A DNA stretch of 64,000 nt from Pseudomonas arsenicoxydans. GTDB taxonomy: Bacteria; Pseudomonadota; Gammaproteobacteria; Pseudomonadales; Pseudomonadaceae. Location of the stretch: the NCBI RefSeq assembly GCF_006438915.1, contig NZ_RCZE01000020.1, positions 1 to 64,000 on the forward strand, given 5' to 3'. Numbering within the stretch: the first letter of the stretch is position 1; every line of letters starts with the position of its first letter. This document shows positions 42,885 to 50,863 of the stretch, one piece after another. The notes under the pieces were generated by a model. The model searched no databases. It was given only the letters and a program-made list of their open reading frames with translations, and was not told where the DNA came from. Made by a program: the position numbers and the translations under genes.

Positions 42885-43643
42885 ATGACGCCATTGACCA
42901 TCGCCGCCGCTCAATCGATCTCGGTCGCCGGTGATCTCGCCGCCAACATCGTCCGGCATCAGCGCTTCATGCAGGTTGCCGCGGAGCAGGGCGTTCAGTT
43001 GCTGGTTTTTCCGGAATTGTCGTTGACCGGCTATGAACGGGGCTTGGCAGCCGAATTGGCCATCGCACCGGATGCCGAGGTATTGCAGCCGTTGCGGGAT
43101 TTCGCCCGGGAAGTCGGTGTCACCAGTGTGGTCGGCATACCTATTCGGCTGTCGGACGATACGCCGGTATTGATCGGTGCGCTGGTGTTGGGGGCTGATG
43201 GTTCGCTCGGGGTCTACAGCAAGCAGCATCTGCACCCCGGCGAGGAGGTGGCGTTTGCACCGGGCGCAGGTGGATCGATGCTGGCGATTGCTGGCGATAC
43301 GGTCGCGTTGGCAGTGTGTGCTGATTTTTCTCACGCCAGTCATGCCGCGACTGCCGCGGAGCAGGGCGCCGACCTGTATGCCGCCGGTGTGTTGATCACG
43401 GAAAACGGCTATGCCCCGGACGCCGCGCTTCTGCAAGGTTACGCTGGCACGCACTCAATGACGGTGCTGATGGCCAACCACGGCGGTGCGACCGGAGGCT
43501 GGGAGACTGCAGGGCGCAGTGCCATCTGGGCGTCGGACGGTTCGTTGATTGTTGCGGCACCAGGTACGGGGAACGTAATAGTGGTGGCGTGCCGCGACGC
43601 GGATGGCTGGACCGGCACTGTCGTTGACGTTACGGAGGCTTGA
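42885..43643 (+). CDS. Carbon-nitrogen hydrolase (nitrilase superfamily)
   Basis: A 252-residue amidase-like enzyme. The Glu-Lys-Cys triad is visible: FPELSLTGYE (about residue 41), YSKQHLHPGEE (about 118), and VALAVCADFSH (about 147). The Cys lies in AVCADF rather than the more usual ICxD(L/V)RFP, so the subgroup is uncertain. It probably hydrolyses an amide side chain. Its TGA is shared in spacing with the following GNAT gene (ATG begins immediately after), so they form a two-gene unit. Confidence 0.88.
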   Translation: MTPLTIAAAQSISVAGDLAANIVRHQRFMQVAAEQGVQLLVFPELSLTGYERGLAAELAIAPDAEVLQPLRDFAREVGVTSVVGIPIRLSDDTPVLIGALVLGADGSLGVYSKQHLHPGEEVAFAPGAGGSMLAIAGDTVALAVCADFSHASHAATAAEQGADLYAAGVLITENGYAPDAALLQGYAGTHSMTVLMANHGGATGGWETAGRSAIWASDGSLIVAAPGTGNVIVVACRDADGWTGTVVDVTEA

Positions 43644-44087
43644 ATGAGTTTCGAATGGCGTCAGGCGTCATCCGCCGATCTCGACTTCGCGCGGAAACTG
43701 ACCTGCGACAACATGCTGCGCTATTACATCCAGCACGATCTGCTTTGGCTGGATGAGGCGTTTGATGTTGCCTGGGCGGGGCGCGAGAACCGCATGATTG
43801 TGCGCAATGAGGCGGTGCTGGGCTTTGTCAGCCTGAGTCGCGACGCGAACGCCTTGTACATCCGCGAACTGCATGTGCTCGCAGCGTTTCAAGAGCAGGG
43901 CGCAGGTGGTTGGGTGATCGATCAAGTCTTCGCGTTCGCGTGCAAGGAACGACGTCCGGCGTTACGGCTTACCGTTTTTGAAAATAATCCGGCAAAAAAG
44001 CTTTACGAACGAAAAGGGCTGAAGGTAGTCGGTCAGGATGAGTGTTTCCTGAGAATGCAGCGTGATATCGACAGGCTTCATCGCTGA
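43644..44087 (+). CDS. GNAT family N-acetyltransferase
   Basis: A 147-residue acyl-CoA-dependent transferase. The core is in LYIRELHVLAAFQEQGAGGWVIDQVFAFACKERRPALRLTVFENNPAKKLYERKGLKVV: the acetyl-CoA pyrophosphate loop appears as QEQGAGG (Q/RxxGxG/A) and the C-terminal motif as NPAKKLYERKG. The acceptor is unknown. It starts directly at the stop of the nitrilase-like gene and is likely co-expressed with it. Confidence 0.88.
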   Translation: MSFEWRQASSADLDFARKLTCDNMLRYYIQHDLLWLDEAFDVAWAGRENRMIVRNEAVLGFVSLSRDANALYIRELHVLAAFQEQGAGGWVIDQVFAFACKERRPALRLTVFENNPAKKLYERKGLKVVGQDECFLRMQRDIDRLHR

Positions 44088-44214
44088 AACGCGCTGGTGA
44101 CAAGCCTTTCAAGATGTATTGATACTTTTTATATGACGCTTGCCGCTAGGTCTGCCAGTTGCTTTTTGCTAAGGTGTCCGGCAACCCAATAAGACCAATT
44201 CGCGAGGTGTCTGC

Positions 44215-44856
44215 TTGATTAGGGTGCTAGTAGTCGATGACCATGATCTCGTTCGTACAGGCATTACACGAATGCTGGCTGACATCGATGGCCTGCAAGT
44301 AGTCGGCCAGGCTGAATCAGGGGAAGAATCCCTGCTGAAAGCACGTGAGTTGAAACCCGATGTGGTGTTGATGGACGTCAAGATGCCCGGCATCGGTGGT
44401 CTTGAAGCCACGCGCAAACTGTTGCGCAGTCATCCGGATATCAAAGTCGTCGCGGTCACCGTCTGTGAGGAAGATCCGTTTCCGACGCGGTTGTTGCAGG
44501 CTGGCGCCGCCGGCTATCTGACCAAGGGCGCAGGGCTGCCGGAAATGGTCCAGGCGATTCGCCTGGTATTTGCCGGTCAACGCTACATCAGCCCGCAGAT
44601 CGCCCAGCAACTGGCGATCAAGTCCTTTCAGCCAACCAACGACTCGCCCTTCGATGCGTTGTCCGAGCGCGAGATCCAGATCGCGTTGATGATTGTCGGC
44701 TGCCAGAAGGTCCAGATCATTTCCGACAAACTCTGCCTGTCGCCCAAAACGGTCAACACTTACCGTTACCGCATTTTCGAAAAGCTTTCGATCAGCAGTG
44801 ATGTCGAACTGACGCTGTTGGCGGTTCGTCACGGCATGGTCGATGCCAGCCTCTGA
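44215..44856 (+). CDS. gacA: Response regulator GacA
   Basis: A 213-residue NarL/FixJ-family regulator, the partner of sensor GacS; it activates the Rsm small RNAs that control secondary metabolism and biofilm in Pseudomonas. The receiver has D8, D9 and phosphoacceptor D54 (VVLMDVKMPG), YLTKGA with the conserved Lys, and the LuxR-type HTH at the C-terminus (LSEREIQIALMIVGCQKVQIISDKLCLSPKTVNTYRYRIFEKL). The start is TTG 44215 with GAGGTG upstream; a TTG start is known for fluorescent pseudomonad gacA. uvrC follows after two bases. Confidence 0.97.
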   Translation: MIRVLVVDDHDLVRTGITRMLADIDGLQVVGQAESGEESLLKARELKPDVVLMDVKMPGIGGLEATRKLLRSHPDIKVVAVTVCEEDPFPTRLLQAGAAGYLTKGAGLPEMVQAIRLVFAGQRYISPQIAQQLAIKSFQPTNDSPFDALSEREIQIALMIVGCQKVQIISDKLCLSPKTVNTYRYRIFEKLSISSDVELTLLAVRHGMVDASL

Positions 44857-44858
44857 CA

Positions 44859-46682
44859 ATGACTGAAGTCTTCGATCCAAGCGCTTTTCTATCGACGGTC
44901 AGTGGGCGCCCCGGTGTGTATCGCATGTTCGACAGCGATGCGCGCCTTTTGTATGTAGGCAAAGCCAAGAACCTGAAAAATCGCCTGTCGAGTTACTTTC
45001 GCAAATCCGGTCTGGCGCCCAAGACCGCAGCGCTGGTGGCGCGTATCGCTCAGGTCGAAACCACCATCACTGCCAACGAAACCGAAGCCCTGCTGCTTGA
45101 GCAGACGCTGATCAAGGAATGGCGCCCGCCGTACAACATCCTGCTGCGCGATGACAAATCGTACCCCTACGTCTTTCTCTCGGATGGCCAGTTCCCGCGC
45201 TTGAGCATTCATCGCGGTGCAAAGAAGGCCAAGGGCAAATACTTTGGTCCGTACCCGAGCGCCGGGGCGATTCGCGAAAGCCTGAGTCTTTTGCAAAAGA
45301 CCTTTTTTGTCCGCCAGTGCGAAGACAGCTATTACAAGAACCGCACCCGACCTTGCCTGCAATATCAGATCAAGCGATGCAAGGCGCCGTGTGTGGGCTT
45401 GGTCGAGCCCGAGGTGTATGCCGAAGACGTTCGCCACTCGGTGATGTTCCTTGAGGGCCGCAGCAATGCGCTGACGGATGAGTTGTCCGCAGGCATGGAA
45501 GAGGCGGCGATCAACCTCGAGTTCGAGCGCGCTGCCGAGTTGCGCGATCAGATTTCCTTATTGCGTCGAGTCCAGGACCAGCAAAGCATGGAGGGCGGCA
45601 CCGGCGATATCGACGTGATCGCCGCCTTCGTCAATCCGGGCGGTGCATGTGTTCACTTGATCAGCGTGCGCGGCGGCCGGGTACTGGGCAGCAAGAACTT
45701 CTTCCCGCAAACCGGTATCGACGAAGACGTTTCCGAAGTCATGGCCGCGTTTCTCGGCCAATACTTCATCACCAGCCCCGAGCGCGACTTGCCGAGTGAG
45801 CTGATCGTCAACGTGGTTCATGAAGACTTCCCGACGCTGATCGAAGCCATCGATGCGCTGCGCGGGCGTGAACTGACCATCAGTCATCGGGTGCGTGGCA
45901 CGCGAGCGCGCTGGCAGCAACTGGCGGTCACCAACGCCGAGCAGGCCTTGATTGCGCGTCTGGCGAACCGTCAGCACGTCGCGGCACGTTTCGATGCACT
46001 GGCGGAAGTCTTGAACCTGGACGAACCACCGCAGCGTCTGGAGTGCTACGACATCAGCCATTCCAGCGGCGAAGCCACCGTAGCGTCTTGCGTGGTGTTT
46101 GGCCCGGAAGGCCCGATCAAATCCGATTATCGCCGCTACAACATCGAAGGCGTGACGCCGGGGGATGACTACGCCGCGATGCATCAGGCGTTGACCCGTC
46201 GCTTCAGCAAGCTGAAGGACGGCGAGGGCAAGCTGCCGGATATTCTATTGGTGGACGGCGGCAAAGGTCAGCTGTCCATGGCCCGTGACGTACTCAATGA
46301 GCTGGCGGTGCCGGACCTGATTCTGTTGGGCGTGGCCAAAGGGGCGACGCGCAAGGCCGGTTTCGAAACCTTGTACCTCAACGACGCGGCCCACGAGTTC
46401 ACCTTGCGCGGTGATTCCCCCGCGCTGCATTTGATTCAGCAAATACGCGACGAAGCTCACCGTTTCGCCATTACCGGGCACCGCGCTCGCCGTGGCAAAA
46501 CCCGCCGCACGTCCACGCTTGAGGGTGTTGCCGGCGTCGGGCCGACACGGCGTCGCGATTTATTGAAACATTTTGGTGGATTGCAGGAGCTGTCTCGTGC
46601 CAGCATCGAAGAGATCGCCAAAGCACCCGGGATCAGTAAAAAGCTCGCAGAGTTGATTTATGCAAATCTGCACAGCGAGTAG
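44859..46682 (+). CDS. uvrC: Excinuclease ABC subunit C
   Basis: A 607-residue nuclease that makes both incisions in nucleotide excision repair with UvrA and UvrB. The N-terminal GIY-YIG domain has GVYRMFDSDARLLYVGKAKNLKNRLSSYF; a Cys-rich segment follows (CEDSYYKNRTRPCLQYQIKRCKAPC), then the UVR motif for UvrB binding (AAINLEFERAAELRDQI), the RNase H-like endonuclease domain (CYDISHSSGEATVASCVVF, DILLVDGGKGQL) and the C-terminal helix-hairpin-helix pair. Linked to gacA as in other gammaproteobacteria. Confidence 0.97.
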   Translation: MTEVFDPSAFLSTVSGRPGVYRMFDSDARLLYVGKAKNLKNRLSSYFRKSGLAPKTAALVARIAQVETTITANETEALLLEQTLIKEWRPPYNILLRDDKSYPYVFLSDGQFPRLSIHRGAKKAKGKYFGPYPSAGAIRESLSLLQKTFFVRQCEDSYYKNRTRPCLQYQIKRCKAPCVGLVEPEVYAEDVRHSVMFLEGRSNALTDELSAGMEEAAINLEFERAAELRDQISLLRRVQDQQSMEGGTGDIDVIAAFVNPGGACVHLISVRGGRVLGSKNFFPQTGIDEDVSEVMAAFLGQYFITSPERDLPSELIVNVVHEDFPTLIEAIDALRGRELTISHRVRGTRARWQQLAVTNAEQALIARLANRQHVAARFDALAEVLNLDEPPQRLECYDISHSSGEATVASCVVFGPEGPIKSDYRRYNIEGVTPGDDYAAMHQALTRRFSKLKDGEGKLPDILLVDGGKGQLSMARDVLNELAVPDLILLGVAKGATRKAGFETLYLNDAAHEFTLRGDSPALHLIQQIRDEAHRFAITGHRARRGKTRRTSTLEGVAGVGPTRRRDLLKHFGGLQELSRASIEEIAKAPGISKKLAELIYANLHSE

Positions 46683-46714
46683 AATGCCACCTCACCTCGT
46701 AGCCAGTTGTGCCG

Positions 46715-47275
46715 ATGAATATCCCTAATCTGATTACCGTTCTACGCGTCCTGCTCATCCCGATCTTCATTTTGCTGTTCTACCTGCCTTACCAATGGAG
46801 CTACGTGGCCTCCGCCTCGGTCTTCGCATTCGCTGCCGCTACAGACTGGCTGGATGGTTATCTGGCCCGACGCCTGGAGCAAAGTACTCCGTTCGGGGCG
46901 TTCCTCGATCCTGTGGCTGACAAGCTGATGGTCGCTGTCGCACTGGTCTTGCTGGTGCAAGAACACGGCAACCTGTGGCTCACGCTGCCGGCCGCCGTCA
47001 TCATCGGTCGCGAAATTGTCGTCTCGGCATTACGCGAATGGATGGCCGAACTCGGCGCCCGTGCTCACGTCGCGGTGTCGAACCTGGGTAAATGGAAAAC
47101 CGCCGCGCAAATGCTCGCGCTGGTGATCCTGCTGGCCAATCCGTCAGACTTTAGCTTCTGGGTCTTGATCGGTTATGCCTTGTTGCTGGTGTCTGCGGGC
47201 CTGACATTGTGGTCCATGGTCCAGTACTTGCGGGCTGCCTGGCCACATCTGAAGACCGACGTTGAAAAGAAATAA
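46715..47275 (+). CDS. pgsA: CDP-diacylglycerol-glycerol-3-phosphate 3-phosphatidyltransferase
   Basis: A 186-residue inner-membrane enzyme that commits CDP-diacylglycerol to phosphatidylglycerol. The CDP-alcohol phosphotransferase signature DWLDGYLARRLEQSTPFGAFLDPVADKL (DG-x2-AR-x8-G-x3-D-x3-D) is complete, and about five hydrophobic segments flank it. ATG 46715 gives MNIPNLITVLRVLLIPIF, the common N-terminus; a GTG six bases upstream in frame is less likely. It closes gacA-uvrC-pgsA and is followed by three tRNA genes. Confidence 0.96.
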   Translation: MNIPNLITVLRVLLIPIFILLFYLPYQWSYVASASVFAFAAATDWLDGYLARRLEQSTPFGAFLDPVADKLMVAVALVLLVQEHGNLWLTLPAAVIIGREIVVSALREWMAELGARAHVAVSNLGKWKTAAQMLALVILLANPSDFSFWVLIGYALLLVSAGLTLWSMVQYLRAAWPHLKTDVEKK

Positions 47276-47338
47276 AACTTTTTTGAATCAAGGGGTTGAC
47301 GGGGCTTCTGGATTCTATAGAATGCGCCACACCAAGAC

Positions 47339-47414
<76 letters not shown>

Positions 47415-47459
47415 AGTTTGAACACATTTGTTGTTGTGCTACTGACAGCAAATGTTTGA

Positions 47460-47533
47460 GGCCGAGTAGCAAAATGGTTATGCAGTGGATTGCAAATCCA
47501 CCTACGCCGGTTCGATTCCGACCTCGGCCTCCA
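47460..47533 (+). tRNA. tRNA-Cys (GCA)
   Basis: 74 bases with CCA. Acceptor GGCCGAG/CTCGGCC, anticodon loop TTGCAAA, T-loop GTTCGATTC. 45 bases after tRNA-Gly. Confidence 0.97.
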
Positions 47534-47541
47534 CTATAAAC

Positions 47542-47576
47542 AAGCTCCGTAGATCTATGATTTACGGAGCTTTTTT
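47542..47576 (+). terminator. Terminator after tRNA-Cys
   Basis: AAGCTCCGTA/TACGGAGCTT, a 10-bp stem followed by a run of T. It separates tRNA-Gly/Cys from tRNA-Leu. Confidence 0.9.
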
Positions 47577-47728
47577 ATTTCCGCAGCCCTGCAAGATTTT
47601 GTCTTGAAAAGGTCAACTGCGAACTTGCTTCACCGAGGCGGGGTGTATATATTTCCCCCTCTGTTGCACAAGCGTCAGAACTGCCAGGTCGTCATTTGTC
47701 AGCCTTCAGACTGCTTCACCGCGCTACC

Positions 47729-47815
47729 GCCCGAATGGCGAAACTGGTAGACGCATGGGACTTAAAATCCCCCGCTCGTAAGGGCGTGCCGGTTCGATTC
47801 CGGCTTCGGGCACCA
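47729..47815 (+). tRNA. tRNA-Leu (TAA)
   Basis: 87 bases with CCA and the long variable arm of class II tRNAs. Acceptor GCCCGAA/TTCGGGC, anticodon loop around CTTAAAA. No duplicated 3' end, which would mark an integrated element, was seen in the window. Confidence 0.96.
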
Positions 47816-47899
47816 TCTTAAAAATCAAGGGTTTGCGGGCGAAAGCTGATGCAAACCCTTGTTTGTTTCTGAAGCGCAATTTTAGAGTTGTTTTTTAGC

Positions 47900-48736
47900 T
47901 CAACCTTCATTCGCCCAAACACCCGTATCCGCGGTGCGTCGAACGTAATCACTAAAGTCCCGAGCGGGGCGGCCAAGTGCACGTTGGACGCCATCGGTGA
48001 CAAGGGTATTGCGCCCGTCGAGCACCGTTGTGAAGAGATACAGCACCAGATTGATCAACTCGGCTGGAAGCTGCGCCTGTTCCAGCGCCTCTCTATAGGC
48101 GTCTGGCGGTACCGCAACGAAGCGGATGTCGCGGCCGGTCCCTCGAGCAATTTCATCGACCGCCTCGGCAAACGTCAGCGCCCGTGGTCCTGTCAGTTCA
48201 TAAAGCTGGCCGGAGTGTCCTGGCCGGGTCAATGCCTGGACAGCAATCTCGGCGATGTCCTCCACATCGACAAAGGGTTCGGCGATATTGCCGACGGGAA
48301 GTGCCACGTCCCCCTGAAGTATCGGCTCGAGAAAATGCGCCTCACTGAAGTTCTGGAAAAACCAACTGCAGCGAAGGATGGTCCAGTCGACGCCGCTGTT
48401 CTGTATGACGCGTTCGGCTTGTTCCGCTTCAGCTTCTCCACGCCCGGACAGCAGCACCAGTTTGCCGACGCCGCTTTTGACGGCCAGGTCGGTAAACGCC
48501 TGAATCGTTTCGACGGCACCTGGAACGGCGAGGTCCGGTTGGTAGGAAATGTAAACGGCGGCGACTCCATCAAGGGCTGCCTCCCAAGTGCTTTGATCCT
48601 CCCAGTCAAAAGGTGGATTGGCGCCACGAGAGCCCAGGCGCACGGGCAACCCCGCAGTTTTTAGCCGTTGAGTAATCCTGCTCCCTGTCTTACCGGTCGC
48701 ACCGAGAATGAGGATGCGGTCTTGATAAGTCTTCAT
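47900..48736 (-). CDS. NmrA-like NAD(P)-binding oxidoreductase (SDR atypical)
   Basis: A 278-residue Rossmann protein of the NmrA/QOR2 group. ILILGATGKTGSRITQRLKTAG is the dinucleotide site; RGEAEAEQAERVIQNSGVDWTILRCSWFFQNFSEAHFLEPI marks the quinone-reductase-like branch; no classical YxxxK dyad is evident. It may reduce a quinone or act as a redox sensor. ATG 48736 was chosen because GGAG lies nine bases upstream; two further in-frame ATG codons exist at 48745 and 48751. It is divergent from a TetR gene, with an operator-like repeat between them. Confidence 0.88.
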   Translation of the reverse strand: MKTYQDRILILGATGKTGSRITQRLKTAGLPVRLGSRGANPPFDWEDQSTWEAALDGVAAVYISYQPDLAVPGAVETIQAFTDLAVKSGVGKLVLLSGRGEAEAEQAERVIQNSGVDWTILRCSWFFQNFSEAHFLEPILQGDVALPVGNIAEPFVDVEDIAEIAVQALTRPGHSGQLYELTGPRALTFAEAVDEIARGTGRDIRFVAVPPDAYREALEQAQLPAELINLVLYLFTTVLDGRNTLVTDGVQRALGRPARDFSDYVRRTADTGVWANEG

Positions 48737-48757
48737 CGCGTTCATCTCCATGGGGTT

Positions 48758-48778
48758 AATGTGAGTGATACTCACGTT
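48758..48778. promoter_or_regulatory. TetR-type operator between the NmrA-like and TetR genes
   Basis: TAATGTGAGTGATACTCACG: a perfect GTGAG-N5-CTCAC repeat (48761-48775) extended by TAA/TTA flanks. Related half-sites GCTCACGTT (near 48794) and GGTGAGTGC (near 48879) occur closer to the TetR gene. It lies 22 bases before the NmrA-like start. Confidence 0.62.
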
Positions 48779-48916
48779 AAAAAGATGATAAACGCTCACG
48801 TTCTACCGTCAACCAACGAAAGAACGGAAACCGACGTACGGCTACACCCTCTTGGGTGTGTTGATAGGCGGTGCTAAGGTGAGTGCATGTCATGTTATTG
48901 ATCGGGATCCCCACCA

Positions 48917-49609
48917 GTGCCGAAGAAAACCACCACCGGGCGCGAGCAGACGGTTTCAGAACCGGCCCGACGCAATCCCACGCAGCAGCGCAGTCGCGAG
49001 CGGCAGGAGCGAATTCTGGCGGTGGCGACGAAGCTGATTGCGACCAATGGCAGCGATTCGCTAAAGATGAGTGAAATTGCCGAACGCTCGGAGATTTCGA
49101 TTGGCTCGCTTTATCAGTATTTTCCTGACAAGAGCTCGGTGATCCGCACGCTAGCCGAGCGCTTTAACGCCGAGAGTCGCCGGTGTATAGAAATGGCTTT
49201 GGAGGCGGTCCAGGATGCTCAAGGATTACGCGAGGCCTATTCAAACCTGCTCGAGCAGTATTACGACATCGCTCAGGCGGAGCCGGTGATGCGTGACATC
49301 TGGTCGGGGATGCAAGCTGACAAACAACTGCTGGCGCTGGAGCTGGAAGAGAGTCGAGTGGCGGGGAGGTTGCTGGCGGATGCGATGCTTCGGGTGTTTC
49401 CAGGCAGTGATACTCAGCAAGTCGCAGATACCGCTTTTCTGATCTGGCAACTGGGAGAGGCGACCATGCGTCTGGCCATTACCTGCGCGCCTGAAGAGGG
49501 GCGGCGACTGTTCGAAGCATTCAAGCGTATGTCGCTCGCCGAGGTGATGGCGCCCGCTAACGTGTTGATCAGCAGTGGGTCGACCGAAGTCGACCCTGCT
49601 GTCGAATGA
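48917..49609 (+). CDS. TetR-family transcriptional regulator
   Basis: A 230-residue repressor. The HTH is RERILAVATKLIATNGSDSLKMSEIAERSEISIGSLYQYFPDKSSVIRTL (about 28-77), preceded by a basic, disordered 25-residue arm. The C-terminal ligand domain resembles the group with LLEQYYDIAQAEPVMRDIWSGMQAD. Start is GTG 48917 with a weak upstream site. It probably controls itself and the divergent oxidoreductase; inducer unknown. Confidence 0.9.
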   Translation: MPKKTTTGREQTVSEPARRNPTQQRSRERQERILAVATKLIATNGSDSLKMSEIAERSEISIGSLYQYFPDKSSVIRTLAERFNAESRRCIEMALEAVQDAQGLREAYSNLLEQYYDIAQAEPVMRDIWSGMQADKQLLALELEESRVAGRLLADAMLRVFPGSDTQQVADTAFLIWQLGEATMRLAITCAPEEGRRLFEAFKRMSLAEVMAPANVLISSGSTEVDPAVE

Positions 49610-49614
49610 GCCTG

Positions 49615-49899
49615 CTAGACAAAAGGCTGGCCGCTAAACCCACGCGGTAGTCTTTGCAATCCCGTCATGGCGGTAAGCCGTTCCGTCCAGGCTGCGCGCC
49701 AGTCATTGGCGGTGTGAGTGCCCTTGGCCTTGCGTGCGGCACGGCGTGTCGCATTGCGCTGGGCCTTGCGCGCTTCCTGGTACGCATCGGTGTTCCGGCA
49801 GCTTCTGCATTTCACGCGGTTCAGTTCTTGGGTGGACGTGAGGTTGCTGCCTTTGTGACCGCAGGCCAGATGCCCGCTGACTTTGAAGTGAGTGACCAT
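49615..49899 (-). CDS. Conserved small protein with CxH/CxxC cluster
   Basis: A 94-residue unknown protein. VSGHLACGHKGSNL and NRVKCRSCRNTDAYQEARKAQRNATRRAARKAKG give three Cys and neighbouring His that could bind zinc, followed by a basic Arg/Lys/Ala helix suited to nucleic-acid contact. ATG 49899 has GGAGACG upstream. I do not recognise a family. It ends five bases from the convergent TetR stop. Confidence 0.7.
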   Translation of the reverse strand: MVTHFKVSGHLACGHKGSNLTSTQELNRVKCRSCRNTDAYQEARKAQRNATRRAARKAKGTHTANDWRAAWTERLTAMTGLQRLPRGFSGQPFV

Positions 49900-49972
49900 G
49901 GAACGTCTCCTTCGCGACGTGTGATTGTTTGACCCCTCGCAAACGCCAGCGTTCGCTAGCTGCCTGGCAGGC

Positions 49973-50000
49973 AAAAAAAAGGCCTGCATGCGGGCAGGCC
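49973..50000 (-). terminator. Terminator in the leader of the small protein gene
   Basis: GGCCTGC/GCAGGCC stem with T-run of eight on the minus strand. It lies upstream of the 49615-49899 gene, so it either ends a transcript from the right or attenuates this gene. Confidence 0.8.
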
Positions 50001-50070
50001 AAGGTAATTCTTCAAAGGAGTGACTCACTGTAGGGCGTACGTTGTGAATGCGACGTGAAAGAAATGTCGC

Positions 50071-50096
50071 AAAAAAAGCCCAGCGCCAGGCCGGGT
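50071..50096 (-). terminator. Terminator after the 50206-50436 gene
   Basis: CCCGGC/GCTGGG stem (one GU pair) followed by seven T on the minus strand, about 110 bases behind the preceding stop. Confidence 0.75.
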
Positions 50097-50205
50097 GGGT
50101 GGTGTAACGGCGGATATTCAGACAGGCACAATCTCGGTGACGATTAAGTCGCCGTTCATGCGTCCTGAAACAGGCTCTGTTCTCGCGTCGCGTGCCCGGC
50201 CCGAA

Positions 50206-50436
50206 TCATCTGAACCGTGGGAGGGGCCGGTCGACAGGTTTTAGCGACGACAGCGTGTTCCGAATCAGCGGCGTGTCTTTTTCGATGTCGTTCAGCCGAT
50301 CACGAATTCTGAGGGCTGTCGGATGCCCCCCTTGATGATCGACCCAGTCGGCTATTTCCTTGCAGGCGGCAGCAAGTCGAGCCTGCCGGGAGTCGAGCAG
50401 GGTGAGGAGCGTGGTGATGGACTCTTTTTCGGACAT
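50206..50436 (-). CDS. Hypothetical small helical protein
   Basis: A 76-residue soluble protein, mostly predicted helix (TTLLTLLDSRQARLAAACKEIADWVDHQGG and ALRIRDRLNDIEKDTPLIRNTLSSL). One Cys. A GGAGG site is well placed before ATG 50436. I do not recognise it. It could be part of the set of small Pseudomonas-specific proteins in this stretch. Confidence 0.65.
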   Translation of the reverse strand: MSEKESITTLLTLLDSRQARLAAACKEIADWVDHQGGHPTALRIRDRLNDIEKDTPLIRNTLSSLKPVDRPLPRFR

Positions 50437-50568
50437 GGAAAACACCTCCGTTGAAGAACCTGGCAAATGGCGGAAAAAAGCCCGCCAGGTGCGAGCTTTC
50501 TGCCGTTGGGGTCACTGATCCTTCAGCTTTTTTTCAGTATAGACCCGCAGCAGACAGGTGAATGTTCA

Positions 50569-50790
50569 TCAGCCTTGTCGGGCCAGCACCTGCGATGTGG
50601 CGTTCAGCCGTTGGCATTCCCGCCTGGCGTCTGCTTCAGCATCAAAGCCGTCACCGATGAAACCCTGCGTGCGGGTATCGGTGATGCGGTACCAGACGGC
50701 GGCGTCGGGCGGTGCGTGACCGGATTCGCCGGCCCGGCGGCCATGAATGATGATCTTGTTGCAACGCTTCACAACGAAAATGTCTTCCAT
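50569..50790 (-). CDS. Hypothetical small protein
   Basis: A 73-residue soluble protein, MEDIFVVKRCNKIIIHGRRAGESG followed by AAVWYRITDTRTQGFIGDGFDAEADARRECQRLN. The second part resembles a beta-strand plus helix unit of small stress-type proteins. No family recognised. Lies between topoisomerase IB and another small gene, all leftward. Confidence 0.6.
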   Translation of the reverse strand: MEDIFVVKRCNKIIIHGRRAGESGHAPPDAAVWYRITDTRTQGFIGDGFDAEADARRECQRLNATSQVLARQG

Positions 50791-50863
50791 GGCGTCACCG
50801 CAGCTGATTTCTTATTCAGATCAACTATAGAAGTTCTTTGTGATCGTGCAAAAAATAGACAGG

